A stretch of DNA of 64,000 nt from Opitutus sp. (GCA_024998815.1 JACEUQ010000001.1:1054001-1118000), one strand, 5' to 3'; numbered from the stretch's first letter, positions 53,176-62,346 are shown. Translations and numbers: made by a program. Notes: generated by a model from the letters alone, not told the origin.

Positions 53176-54916
53176 CCTAAATCCGGCAATAGAAAGTGCG
53201 GCCGGCGGGCGTTGCCCGTCGGATAGATGAGGGTGGAGAGTGCTGCGGCAGGCTGAACGGAAGCGCGATCAGCTTGGGGCGGTGGCCAAAGGCGGTTCAG
53301 GGCCGAGTACAGGGAAGTTTTCCTGTAAAATCCTCGCTACGATTTGCCCCCAGCGCTGGGCGACACTCCATTGCTCCGCATTATGAAGGATACCATGTAA
53401 CCATCTGGCCAGCTTTGTGATGAGTTCACTCAGGCGAGGTGCCTCGGCATGGCTCAAGCGCACGTCCAGGCGGCGTTGACCGGAGTGTTCGCTCTGCCGG
53501 GTCGCTCCGCAGAGCAGACGGGGACGTGTACTCACCGCCTCGTGGTGCTGACCGGGTTGAAGCAGGCGGTGATAGAGCGTCCACCAGTTGTAAACCAGTG
53601 CGGCCAAACGCGCGGCGTGCTGACAGGAGTTTAGCTCCTGGGAGGTAAACCCCGACCAGCTCCACTGGTTCTTGAGCTCGTCGAAGGGGTTTTCCGCGCC
53701 CCCACGTTCCCGATACAGGGTGGCAAGGGTAAGGATCTCGTAGGGCAGGCTCGTAACGAGGATCTGATGTTCGTAGATGATCGGCTCGCAGGCGGCCGCG
53801 TCGGGGATGTTCAGCAGCAAAGCGTGGTCGGCTTGCTCGCGCACGAGGCGGCGGCGGGCCCGGGGGTGGCGTTGGTCGTTGAGGCGACGGCGCAAGACCA
53901 CCACACGTCGGGCCCGGTTCCAGCCTTGCAGGCGCAGGCAGCTTTCGCAGCCCTGCCAGCCTTGTCCGGCGTCGGTCCAAGCGGTGGTGGTGGTGCGTTC
54001 AAGCGCGGCCACCAGCTCGCGGGCCTTGGCGGTGCGGCGCAGTTTGAACAAATAGTTGAGTTTACGCGCTTCAGCTTCACTGAGCAGCGCCTCCTGGCCA
54101 TAGGCGCAGTCACCGCGCAAAAGATGGGGCCGGCGCTCGGCTGGCAGTCGGTCGATGAGCGCCCACAGCCCCGCAAAACCATGTCCGGCGGCGGATTGAT
54201 CGCCGGGGTGCACCTCCACGTCCAGACACAGGCGCAAGGTGGCGATCCAGTAGGTGTGGTAGGCGTGGCTGGGGCGTCCGGGCTTTTGCGGGTTATAGCC
54301 GATGCTGGCACCTTCCTGACGTCCATAGATGGGCTTGATGGTGACATCGATGTCGAGGATCCACTGGTTATCCAAAAACCCATGACAGGTTTGGTCGAGG
54401 TGACGCCGCAACCAGTCCTGCCCCTGCTCGGCACCGATGCGAGCCAGCGCCCGGCGCACACAATCCTCGCTGACAATCGACTTAAGTCCGAGCAGGCTCG
54501 GGGCAATGTCGTCGCCGCGCAGGGCCGCGAGGTGCGCGTAGCGATAGTGCCCGGAGAGCATCCCCAAAAGCAGGGTTCCAATCACGTCGCGAGGGCGGTG
54601 TGCGCGGTTGCTGCTGTAACAAAGCGGCGTGTCCGCAACCAGTGCCTCGAAGCCTCCTGTCGCACACAAGTACTGCGTGAAAAACACCAGTGCCCCCAAG
54701 GGGCTCACCGGCAACTCTGGGGCGAACTGCGCACGAAAACGTCCTCCGGGTGTATCCACAATCAACACCTCGGCGGCATCGCTTGGCGTTGCCTTGTGAT
54801 CAGGGTTTTCTGACTCACCCTCGGGGTGAGCTTTTTCCGGCGGTAAAAACGGCGGCATATGACAGCCAAACAATCACCTGCGTGATTTTTGGCTAGTTTC
54901 TATTGCCGGATTTAGG
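53176..54916 (-). mobile_element. IS1380-family insertion sequence
   Basis: 1741 bases with perfect 20-base inverted ends CCTAAATCCGGCAATAGAAA. Flanked by GTAAG on both sides (53171-53175 and 54917-54921), a 5-base target duplication. One intact transposase. Confidence 0.9.
53269..54873 (-). CDS. IS1380-family transposase
   Basis: 534 residues. Family features: GHYRYAHLAALRGDDIAPSL near the start, the first catalytic aspartate in NQWILDIDVTIKPIYG, the second in HLLRGDCAYGQEALL, and the glutamate region RERGGAENPFDELKNQWSWS followed by GFTSQELNSCQHAARLAALV. Intact and full length. Related IS1380 elements move by cut-and-paste and make 4-5 base duplications, matching the flanks seen here. Confidence 0.93.
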   Translation of the reverse strand: MFGCHMPPFLPPEKAHPEGESENPDHKATPSDAAEVLIVDTPGGRFRAQFAPELPVSPLGALVFFTQYLCATGGFEALVADTPLCYSSNRAHRPRDVIGTLLLGMLSGHYRYAHLAALRGDDIAPSLLGLKSIVSEDCVRRALARIGAEQGQDWLRRHLDQTCHGFLDNQWILDIDVTIKPIYGRQEGASIGYNPQKPGRPSHAYHTYWIATLRLCLDVEVHPGDQSAAGHGFAGLWALIDRLPAERRPHLLRGDCAYGQEALLSEAEARKLNYLFKLRRTAKARELVAALERTTTTAWTDAGQGWQGCESCLRLQGWNRARRVVVLRRRLNDQRHPRARRRLVREQADHALLLNIPDAAACEPIIYEHQILVTSLPYEILTLATLYRERGGAENPFDELKNQWSWSGFTSQELNSCQHAARLAALVYNWWTLYHRLLQPGQHHEAVSTRPRLLCGATRQSEHSGQRRLDVRLSHAEAPRLSELITKLARWLHGILHNAEQWSVAQRWGQIVARILQENFPVLGPEPPLATAPS

Positions 54917-55143
54917 GTAAGGCTTCTTAACGGGTATTGCACCTTTTGCACCGCATAGTTCTGCCATTCCAAGCCCCTTACTGTTAAAGTAGGGGGCTTT
55001 TTCATGAAAGCGGACTGAAAATCAGCCACCACCGCGCCGATCAATGGCCAACGTCGCCCTGTCCGGCAACCCACGAGTGAAAGCGCAACGAACGTGAAAA
55101 GCGCAGCACAAACCGAGTTTTTGAAGATGGAGGAGCGGTTCAT
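54874..55143 (-). CDS. Possible small lipoprotein, doubtful
   Basis: 89-residue frame with a lipoprotein-like start (NSVCAALFTFVALSLVGC, then RTGRRWPLIGAVVADFQSAF). The C-terminal part reads through a terminator hairpin on the opposite strand and into the IS1380 end, so at best the first 45 residues are real and the gene was cut by the element. No family recognised. Confidence 0.3.
   Translation of the reverse strand: MNRSSIFKNSVCAALFTFVALSLVGCRTGRRWPLIGAVVADFQSAFMKKPPTLTVRGLEWQNYAVQKVQYPLRSLTLNPAIETSQKSRR
54971..55002 (+). terminator. Intrinsic terminator
   Basis: AAGCCCCTTACT and AGTAGGGGGCTT pair around GTTAA, followed by T-rich sequence. In the plus direction the nearest gene is the pseudogene ending at 53159, now separated from it by the IS1380 copy. 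Confidence 0.75.
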
Positions 55144-55245
55144 TTTAGTTACAGCGAAAGTTTTTTACGTTTCAGGGGTTTCTAGTACCATGTACCACAA
55201 ATAATTTCGCATTGTAATATACAATTTAAATGTGTCTGATGAGGC

Positions 55246-56572
55246 ATGGCCAACCGATACAAAGTGACCCTAACGCAAGCAGAGCGCGATCAACTCACCG
55301 AGCTTGCCCGCAACGGGAAATCGACGGCGGTAAAGTTTATTTACGCCCGCGCGCTGTTACTCTGCGACGCAGGGGAGTTTGGGCAGCGGTGGACGGTGGC
55401 GGACACGGCGGCAGGGATGGGTGTGAGTACACGTACCATCGAGCATCTTAAGCAGCGCTTTGTTGAAGGGGGATTGGATGCGGCGTTGGCGCGCAAGCCA
55501 TTGATTAAGAGCAAAGCGGCTGTTTTTGACGGTGAGTTCGACGCCCGCTTGACTGCACTGGCCTGCTCGCAAGCGCCGAGCGGCTACCAGCGGTGGACAG
55601 TACGGCTCTTGGCCGACAAGCTCGTTGAGCTAAAGATCGCCGAGGCCGTCTCCCCGATGACCGTTCATCGTTCTCTAAAAAAAACGAACTGCGGCCTCAT
55701 TTAAGCAAATACTGGAAGATCCCACCCGATGCTGACGCGGCCTTCGTTGCCGCCATGGAAGATGTACTGGAAGTATATCGTCTGCCGCTTGATCCGCGCT
55801 TCCCTGTGATTTGTATGGATGAGTCTAGCAAGCAATTGGTTGGAGAGGTTAATGCGCCAATCCCGATTGCTCCAGGCCATGGCCAAATCATCGACTACGA
55901 ATACGTGCGCAACGGAGTGGTCATGCTTTTTGTTGAGGTCGAGCCGCTGACGGGACGCCGCCACGTCGAGGTGACTGAGCGACGCACCCGCAAGGATTGG
56001 GCCTGCTTTATTAAGGGCATGCTCGATGAACGCTACCCCGACGCGGTCAAGGTCCGCCTGGTCATGGATAATCTCAATACGCACGCCATCGCCTCACTCT
56101 GCGAAACCTTTGCGCCGGCTGAAGCCCGCCGCTTAGCCTGAATTCCGAAGTTCAAACCAACCACAGATTACACAGATTGCACAGATACAATCCCTTAGGA
56201 GGTAAACGGACTCAGCTTGATCCCCTTTTTCTCATCCTGTCTTCAAATTCAGTAACACTCTGTTATCTGTGCTCATCTGTGAATTCCGTGGTTAAAACTT
56301 CGGCGTTCGGGCTTAGCCGAGCGGCTGGAAATCCACCATACTCCTAAGCACGGCAGCTGGCTAAACATCGCCGAGATCGAACTGAGCGCACTCAGTAGCC
56401 AGTGCCTGTGCCGACGTATTCCCACCCTCATCGACTTGCGCCATGAGGTTGCCTCTTGGCTCCACCACCACCGCAATCAGCGCGCCGCCCCCATTAACTG
56501 GCACTTCACAACTGAAAAAGCTCGGATAAAACTAGTGAGACTTTATCCGAAACTTTTAGTGGTACATGGTAC
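55246..56572 (+). pseudogene. IS630 transposase in two frames, split by a MITE
   Basis: Frame 1 (55246-55704) encodes the N-terminal helix-turn-helix (MANRYKVTLTQAERDQL; ADTAAGMGVSTRTIEHLKQR). At an A8 run (55677-55684) the reading must slip by -1 to continue KKNELRPHLSKYWKIPPDAD and the catalytic core: first Asp in PVICMDESSKQLVGE, second in VRLVMDNLNTHAIASL. The core ends at a stop at 56139-56141 created by the MITE. Past the MITE the same frame resumes RLEIHHTPKHGSWLNIAEIE with the catalytic Glu. Removing the MITE and one 8-base copy restores an open frame. As it stands, it is inactive. Confidence 0.88.
56139..56310. mobile_element. MITE-like element, copy 2
   Basis: 172 bases flanked by the direct repeat GCTTAGCC (56131-56138 and 56311-56318), an 8-base target duplication. 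Inverted ends TGAATTCCGAAGTTCAAACC and GTTAAAACTTCGGCGTTCGG. Nearly identical to 9983-10153. Confidence 0.9.
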
Positions 56573-56627
56573 TAGGGAAATACTAATCGTTCGGACCAGC
56601 TTCAGCGGATCGGATTGGTCACGTGGA

Positions 56628-57465
56628 TCAGCGATGGGCGGCGTTGAATTTTTGCCAGCGGCGTTTGAGGGCTCCGGGGTCGGGTTGATGCGTCTCCTCC
56701 TTGGGGAGAGTTATTTTCCGCCCCTGCCATTCGGTATAACCGCCTTTTTGCTGAGCCATCGGCGCTACATGGATGACGTGGGTGTCCGGCTCGATTGCGA
56801 TGAGGTGGGCGTCAAAGAGGGCGTGAATATCGCGGCGCAGCAGGATGCCGTTGCTCGGATGGTTGGAGTCCGGGGCAATATAATCGTCGATGTGCGCGGC
56901 CTCCAAGACCTGGTCGACCATACACCCGGTTACGCTGCACGCCTGACCATACGCCAACCCCAGGGTCTTTCGAAATAGCGCCTGGTCCGGTCGGGGCCGC
57001 ACCAACTGCGACTTCTTGGGCACGGCATTTTGGGGCGGGATGTAAGCGCCGGCCGGCGGCAGTGCGTAGGTGAACGTTCCACCGTCCTCGAACGAATTAT
57101 CCTCCTCGCCCTTCCATTCCAGTTTACTGAGTTCGGTTCTCCCTCTGTCAGTGAAGGTCAGGCGCGCGACGCCTGGGAAGGACTTCATGCCTATCGTTGG
57201 GTTTTTTATAGGGGAGGTAATCCAAGGTGGCGACCAAGCCCTCTTTGCTGACATCGCATTGGGCTTCTTCTCCGCTCAGCTTTCCGCGCCCTTCGCTCAT
57301 CGGGTGTTTGACGCCCTTTAAGGGTAAATCGTCTTGAAACCAGTCGAGCGGAATGACGTCGCTCACGTAGGCACCGCTCCACTTGAGAACGATGACGGCG
57401 GCCGTGTTCGTTGGGAGCGGCGAGGCGGCAGATTTGATGCGTTTGCGAGCGGTCGTTGGGGACAT
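56628..57465 (-). pseudogene. HNH endonuclease with a frameshift at the end of the restriction locus
   Basis: Starts MSPTTARKRIKSAASPLPTN and runs to LDYLPYKK, where a six-A run (57202-57207) breaks the frame; one base over it continues TSPIKNPTIGMKSFPGVARL to the stop, about 280 residues in all. The C-terminal half is an HNH domain: ACSVTGCMVDQVLEAAHIDD (first His), PSNGILLRRDIHALFDAHL (Asn and last His). It lies 44 bases after hsdS on the same strand, so it is probably the last gene of the cassette. Recent decay, programmed slippage or a sequencing error in the run are all possible. Confidence 0.75.
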
Positions 57466-57509
57466 CGTAGAGCCTGTGGTGGCGAGTTGGGGGTGAGCGT
57501 GGAGACGGC

Positions 57510-59204
57510 TTATGCGGATTTGCGGGGGCGGCCGCGGCGGCCGGTGCTGGGGGCGCTGGTCGGGGTGGCGGCGGGGGTCGTGCTCGCGGTGCCGGTGAGC
57601 TCGGCGACCAGGGCGCTGAGCAGGTTCGCCCCGCTCGCCCGCGCCTCCGCCAACTGACGCTCCAAGCCGTCCACCAACCCCATCAGTTGCTCCACCTTGG
57701 CCACGATCCGGCGTTGTTCGCCCAAGGGAGGGAGTGGCATGACGAAGTCCTGCAAGAACTCTGTCTTCAGTTTGCATGTGCCGTGCGACGAATGCTCGAT
57801 TGCGGCGAGGACGTCCGGCTCAAAGGCGCGAAGCGCCACGAGGAGGTATTCGTTTGTCTTAGGCTCGTAAGACAGCAGCGCCTTCATGTCTTGGTTAATG
57901 GTCACTTCTCGCGTTGTGAGCGCGACCGGGAACGCACGTGCGAGAATCATGCCTCGAACAACCATGAGTAAACTACCGGGCGGAATGAGTCTAACGGACG
58001 AACCCTCAACCGCTGCCGGAGAAATGTGGTCCTGCGCATCTGCAATATGCAGCACCTTCATGTCCTTCGGGCTCACCCAAGGAAGATCGCCCTTCCAAAA
58101 CTCAGGACGGGATTTTGAAGGGGTTCCACCGCCGCGCCACTCCCCCATTTTTGCGAGAGGCACGCGGAGCCAATGTGCCGGAAAGCTGTCTTTGTCCGAT
58201 TCAACTCCAGATGAAGCCAGTTCCGGAAACGTCTCCTCCGCCGGTTCGTCGTTGGGGTCTTGGGGGACGAGTTTGCCTTGGACGGCGAGGGTGAGGATGG
58301 CTTTGCGCAGGTCGGCGGGGGGGATGGCGTAGGACCGGTGGAAAATGAAGTCGAGATTGGCCGGGGTGGGCGCGTCGGCAAAGCGGGCCAGCGCCGCCCG
58401 CCCCAGCGCCGCCTGCCCCTCCGCCCGCACCGCCTGCTCCGCCTCCAGCCGATCACACAGCCCCAGCAACTCCTCCACCTTCGCCACAATCCGCTGCTGC
58501 TCGGCCAGCGGCGGGAGCGGGAAGGGCTGAACCTCGAACTCCTCGTATTTCAAGCTCTGCACCGTCATCCCTGTTTTAACGAGAGATGTAAGGATAAAGT
58601 TAGTCATGCCTCGCAGCATGATCTGAATATAACGCTCAAGTCCTTCGACGAAGGGCGACAAGACCTTCAAGTCTTGGTTTACCGTGCCACTAGCACGGAG
58701 TATCGAAACGGGAAATGTCCGTTTTAATATTCCGCTTCTCGCAACCATGACCAGACAGCCTGGGGAATAAATTTGGAGTCCCGTCGCTTTCGTCGCCTCG
58801 TGGGTGATTTTGAGTTCAGATTCGGTCAATTCATCTGACTTAATATCCTTCGAGGAAAACCAATTAACGTCGCCATCCCAGAATACAGACTTGTCTTTCG
58901 ACGGCGTCATTCCGCCCGACATCGAGCCAATTTTATTTAACGGAACCCACGCCCAATGCGCTGGAATAACGATGGGGCGATCTTGAGATGAAACTGCCGC
59001 CGTAGTGCGATTTCTGTTTTTAACACGCCGGGCTTTTGCGGCCGCTAGAGTGTCGACTAGTTCGCTGACAGGAGCGTCGCCTTCATTGTGATTTGAGAGC
59101 CGTCCGCTAACCGCCAGCTCCAGCACTAGCTCACGCAGTTTCCCCACCGCGCCGGGGGTATCAGCTAACTGGTCGAATTTCTGAAAAAAGGTATCGAGGG
59201 TCAT
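57510..59204 (-). CDS. hsdS: Type I restriction system specificity subunit
   Basis: 564 residues. Two target-recognition domains, each followed by a conserved helical spacer: the first region ends PLPPLAEQQRIVAKVEELLG, the second PLPPLGEQRRIVAKVEQLMG. The strand patterns SGGMTPSKDKSVFWDGDVNW and RGGGTPSKSRPEFWKGDLPW open the two domains. The C-terminus is a Thr/Ala/Pro-rich tail ending GRRGRPRKSA, an AT-hook-like motif not usual in HsdS. The start overlaps the stop of the 130-residue gene (ATGA). Defines the bipartite DNA site methylated by HsdM and watched by HsdR. Confidence 0.94.
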   Translation of the reverse strand: MTLDTFFQKFDQLADTPGAVGKLRELVLELAVSGRLSNHNEGDAPVSELVDTLAAAKARRVKNRNRTTAAVSSQDRPIVIPAHWAWVPLNKIGSMSGGMTPSKDKSVFWDGDVNWFSSKDIKSDELTESELKITHEATKATGLQIYSPGCLVMVARSGILKRTFPVSILRASGTVNQDLKVLSPFVEGLERYIQIMLRGMTNFILTSLVKTGMTVQSLKYEEFEVQPFPLPPLAEQQRIVAKVEELLGLCDRLEAEQAVRAEGQAALGRAALARFADAPTPANLDFIFHRSYAIPPADLRKAILTLAVQGKLVPQDPNDEPAEETFPELASSGVESDKDSFPAHWLRVPLAKMGEWRGGGTPSKSRPEFWKGDLPWVSPKDMKVLHIADAQDHISPAAVEGSSVRLIPPGSLLMVVRGMILARAFPVALTTREVTINQDMKALLSYEPKTNEYLLVALRAFEPDVLAAIEHSSHGTCKLKTEFLQDFVMPLPPLGEQRRIVAKVEQLMGLVDGLERQLAEARASGANLLSALVAELTGTASTTPAATPTSAPSTGRRGRPRKSA

Positions 59205-59593
59205 TTCGCCGTCTCCTTCTCAGCGCTTCCAGCGAGTTCTTCCGTGTCTTCGCTGTCCCACATTTCGCGGTAGGCACCAATGTAGTCGGCGGTAGCGGCG
59301 GGGTTGAGGGTGAAATAGTAGCGGCAGAGGGTGCGAAACAGGACGAGGCCTTCCGGGATGCAGGCGCAGTCCAGGAGGCGGTCGAGCAACTGTTCAAGGT
59401 GCTGGTGATCGCGGGATCGGCTCTGGATGATGGATTGGACGAGGGGAGCGCAGGCGGCGGCCATCTGCCGGTGGTGTTCGTTCAAGGAGGCGGCCAGCGC
59501 GCGAATGCCTTCGAACTCAGGGGTGGCTGAGGGCGGGGATGACGGCCGACGCTGGCTCGCGGCCGGTCGGTGGGATTTCGTTTTAGGGGGCAT
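59201..59593 (-). CDS. Unknown 130-residue protein coupled to hsdS
   Basis: Basic, disordered start (MPPKTKSHRPAASQRRPSSP), then a helical body (IRALAASLNEHHRQMAAACA; LEQLLDRLLDCACIPEGLVL; FRTLCRYYFTLNPAATADYI) and an acidic tail. Starts 11 bases inside the end of the DUF1016 gene and its stop overlaps the hsdS start, so it is translated with them. No family recognised. Its place inside the hsd operon suggests an accessory or regulatory subunit; this is inference from position. Confidence 0.75.
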   Translation of the reverse strand: MPPKTKSHRPAASQRRPSSPPSATPEFEGIRALAASLNEHHRQMAAACAPLVQSIIQSRSRDHQHLEQLLDRLLDCACIPEGLVLFRTLCRYYFTLNPAATADYIGAYREMWDSEDTEELAGSAEKETAK

Positions 59594-60782
59594 GGCCGAT
59601 TTCCTTGCCGATCTGTTTGAGGAAGGACTGCATGACGGACTTTTTGGGCATTTCCACGGCGTAGCGGGAGACGAACAGCTGGTTGGGCATATCGCCCAGG
59701 GCGAACTCGACGAGCGCCTCGTTTTTGCGGGTGCAGAGGAGAATGCCGATCGGCGGCTGGTCGCCGGGGGTCATTTCGTGGTGTTTGTAGTAGGCGACGT
59801 AGGTGTTGAGTTGGCCGAGGTGTTCGTGGGTGAAGGCGGCCGTCTTGAGTTCCACCAAGACGTGGCACTTGAGGACGCGGTGGTAGAAGACGAGATCCAC
59901 AAAAAAATGCTCGTCGCCGATGAGGATGCGTTTTTGCCGGGCCTCGAAGCAGAAGCCGTGGCCCATCTCCAGGAGGAATTCCTGCAAGCGGTCGAGGAGG
60001 GCGTCCTCCAGGTCCGACTCGCCCATAGCCTCCTGCGCACGGAGCCCGAGGAATTCGAAGACGTAGGGATCGCGGATGATTTGGGCGGGGTGGAGGGTTT
60101 CCGCTTTGGCGTGGGCCAGGGCGGAGAGCTTGGCTTTGTTTTTGGAAAGGCCGCTGCGTTCGTAGTAGAGGCTGGCGATCTGGCGGCGTAGCTCACGGAC
60201 GGACCAGTTACCGCGAATGCACTCCAGCTCGTAGAAGCGGCGTTGGGTGGCGTCGGTGAGTTGAATCAACTCAGAAAGGTGGGTGAAGGATAGGCGGTGG
60301 ATCAATTCGGGAGACACTGTCTCCACAATTGGAGATTCGGCAGTCAGTGACTCCCGAATTGGGATTGGCAGGAAATCACTCAGCGGAGGAAGCGCGTTAG
60401 CACCCGTATCCGAGGGAGATTTGGCAGTCACTGACTGCCAAATCCGGGGATACACGTGGTAGAGCTGCCTGTAGCGGCGAAGTTCGCGGGGGGTGACCTG
60501 TGGCAAACCGTGAGCCGCAAGACGTTGAGAAAGGGTGGTCATGAGGTCCTCCCCATAAGCCGCGCGATCCGCACCGTTCTGCTCAAACTCGACGATGCGG
60601 TATCCGATAAACCAGTTTCGCAGCGTGAGCCCGACGTTGACGGCTTTGGTGGCAAATTCCTGCGCCTGGCGATGGATCTGGGCAATCGAAGCAACCAGCG
60701 ACTCAAAATTGCCGGTCAACTCCGATGGCTTGGGTGATTTCTTACGTGCCGCGACGGTTTTAGCGGGAGCCTTCTTTTTCAT
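59583..60782 (-). CDS. DUF1016 PDDEXK nuclease-like protein (YhcG type)
   Basis: Start at MKKKAPAKTVAARKKS, whose ATG overlaps the hsdM stop (ATGA); the longer frame reads through hsdM. 399 residues. N-terminal DUF1016 helical domain (TLRNWFIGYRIVEFEQNGAD, LTDATQRRFYELECIRGNWS, VRELRRQIASLYYERSGLSK), C-terminal PDDEXK fold with the active-site pattern in DEHFFVDLVFYHRVLKCHVL followed by VELK. Such genes often sit inside type I loci and are thought to be nucleases of phage defence. Its coupling to hsdM on one side and the small gene on the other places it in the same mRNA. Confidence 0.9.
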   Translation of the reverse strand: MKKKAPAKTVAARKKSPKPSELTGNFESLVASIAQIHRQAQEFATKAVNVGLTLRNWFIGYRIVEFEQNGADRAAYGEDLMTTLSQRLAAHGLPQVTPRELRRYRQLYHVYPRIWQSVTAKSPSDTGANALPPLSDFLPIPIRESLTAESPIVETVSPELIHRLSFTHLSELIQLTDATQRRFYELECIRGNWSVRELRRQIASLYYERSGLSKNKAKLSALAHAKAETLHPAQIIRDPYVFEFLGLRAQEAMGESDLEDALLDRLQEFLLEMGHGFCFEARQKRILIGDEHFFVDLVFYHRVLKCHVLVELKTAAFTHEHLGQLNTYVAYYKHHEMTPGDQPPIGILLCTRKNEALVEFALGDMPNQLFVSRYAVEMPKKSVMQSFLKQIGKEIGHAP

Positions 60783-62233
60783 CGGCTGAGCGCCTCCAGG
60801 AGCTGGGCTTTTAACTGGCTGCGGGTTTCGGCGATCTGGGCGAGCAGCTTTTCGTATTCGGGCAGGAGGTGGTCGACGTCGCCGGGGCCCTCGTCGGTGG
60901 AGTGCGGGTTTTTGAGGTCGAGGTTGAAGCCACCGGCGCGGATCTGGTCGATGGAGACGCGCCAGGCCTGGGCGTTTTCCACGCGGGAAGCGAAGCCGTC
61001 GGACTCGTTGCCCCACCACTCACGCTCGGCGGCAAACTCCTCGATGCGGATGGGTTTGCCCTTGTTGTAGCTCTTGGCCCCGGCCGGATAGGGGTGCTCG
61101 TAATACCAGACCTCGCGGGTGGGCGCGCCCTTGGTGAAAAAGAGCAGGTTGGTGCGGATGCCGGTGTAGGGGTTGAACACGCCGTTGGGCAGACGGACGA
61201 TGGTGTGCAGGTTGCACTCGGTGAGGAGGGATTCCTTGATGCGGGTTTTGACGCCTTCGCCAAACAGGGTGCCGTCGGGTAAGACCAAGCCGGCGCGACC
61301 ACCGGGCTTGAGGATCTTCATGAGGAGCACGAGGAAGAGGTCGGCGGTTTCGCGGGTGCGGAACTCGGCCGGGTAGTTGGCCTCGATGCCGTCCTCTTCC
61401 ATGCCGCCGAAGGGCGGGTTGGTGACGATGACATCGACGCGCTCCGAGGGACTCCAGTCGCGCAGGGGGCGGGCGAGGGTGTTGTCGTGGCGGACGTTGG
61501 CGGGCACGTCGATGCCGTGGAGCAGCAGGTTGGTCATGCACAGGACGTGCGGGAGGTGCTTTTTCTCAATGCCGGCGAAGCAGTCCTGGATGATTTTCTC
61601 GTGGGCCTCGGTTTTGGCCTGGCTGCGCAGGTGCTCGATGGCGCAGGTGAGGAAGCCGCCGGTGCCGCAGGCGGGGTCGAGGAGGGTTTCGCCGAGGCGG
61701 GGGTTGACCTGCTCGACGATGAACTGGGTGACGGCGCGCGGGGTGTAAAACTCACCGGCGTTACCGGCGGATTGGAGGTCTTTGAGGAGCTGCTCGTAGA
61801 TGTCGCCGAAGAGGTGGCGGTCCTCGGAGGCGTTGAAGTCGATGCCGTTGATCTTGTTGATGACTTGGCGCATCAACGTGCCGTTCTTCATGTAGTTGTT
61901 GGCACCGTCGAAGGCGGCGCGGACCAGCACGACGATCTTGCCGCTACCGCTGAGGGTTTTGAGTTTGGGCAGGAGGGTGTTGTTGGTGAAATCCAGGAGG
62001 GCGTCGCCGGTGATGCCTTCGGCGTCGGTGGCCCAGGTGCGCCAGCGGAGGTGCTGGGCGAGGGGGGATTTGTAGGCGTCGTCGAAAAGTTCGAGCTGGG
62101 TTTCGCGGTCGTCGAAGATTTTGAGGAAGAACATCCAGCCGAGCTGGGCCAGGCGCTGGGCGTCGCCATCGACACCGGCGTCTTTGCGCATGATGTCCTG
62201 GATGGTTTTGATGAGATTGGAGACGTTGGCCAT
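60779..62233 (-). CDS. hsdM: Type I restriction system DNA methyltransferase subunit
   Basis: Start at MANVSNLIKTIQDIMRKD; the longer frame is not conserved. 484 residues: N-terminal helical domain (RLAQLGWMFFLKIFDDRE), then a Rossmann-type N6-adenine methyltransferase with motif I LLDPACGTGGFLT (about 185-197) and the catalytic VIVTNPPFGGMEED. Modifies the site chosen by HsdS and forms the core of the restriction complex. Separated from the DUF3800 gene by 113 bases without a recognisable gene, possibly an internal promoter. Confidence 0.96.
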   Translation of the reverse strand: MANVSNLIKTIQDIMRKDAGVDGDAQRLAQLGWMFFLKIFDDRETQLELFDDAYKSPLAQHLRWRTWATDAEGITGDALLDFTNNTLLPKLKTLSGSGKIVVLVRAAFDGANNYMKNGTLMRQVINKINGIDFNASEDRHLFGDIYEQLLKDLQSAGNAGEFYTPRAVTQFIVEQVNPRLGETLLDPACGTGGFLTCAIEHLRSQAKTEAHEKIIQDCFAGIEKKHLPHVLCMTNLLLHGIDVPANVRHDNTLARPLRDWSPSERVDVIVTNPPFGGMEEDGIEANYPAEFRTRETADLFLVLLMKILKPGGRAGLVLPDGTLFGEGVKTRIKESLLTECNLHTIVRLPNGVFNPYTGIRTNLLFFTKGAPTREVWYYEHPYPAGAKSYNKGKPIRIEEFAAEREWWGNESDGFASRVENAQAWRVSIDQIRAGGFNLDLKNPHSTDEGPGDVDHLLPEYEKLLAQIAETRSQLKAQLLEALSR

Positions 62234-62346
62234 GGGTAGTGACTGCTTGACTAAGTGGGAGCGTAAGGGAAGAGTACAAACAAGTTGGACTGGAAATTTC
62301 CGGTCGGCGCTAGGCTTCTGGGATTTCCCGGAGGCCTTTCGCATTT

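Larger units (their letters stand above)
55185..56572 (+). mobile_element. IS630-family insertion sequence, interrupted by a MITE
   Basis: Ends GTACCATGTACCAC and GTGGTACATGGTAC are inverted repeats, each flanked by the dinucleotide TA, the hallmark target of the IS630/Tc1/mariner group. Inside are a two-frame transposase and the MITE at 56139-56310. Confidence 0.88.

Noticed and set aside
62234-62346. Extra N-terminal region of hsdM in the long open frame
   Set aside because: Residues before MANVSNLIKT are Arg/His/Pro-rich without the HsdM pattern and overlap the DUF3800 gene end.
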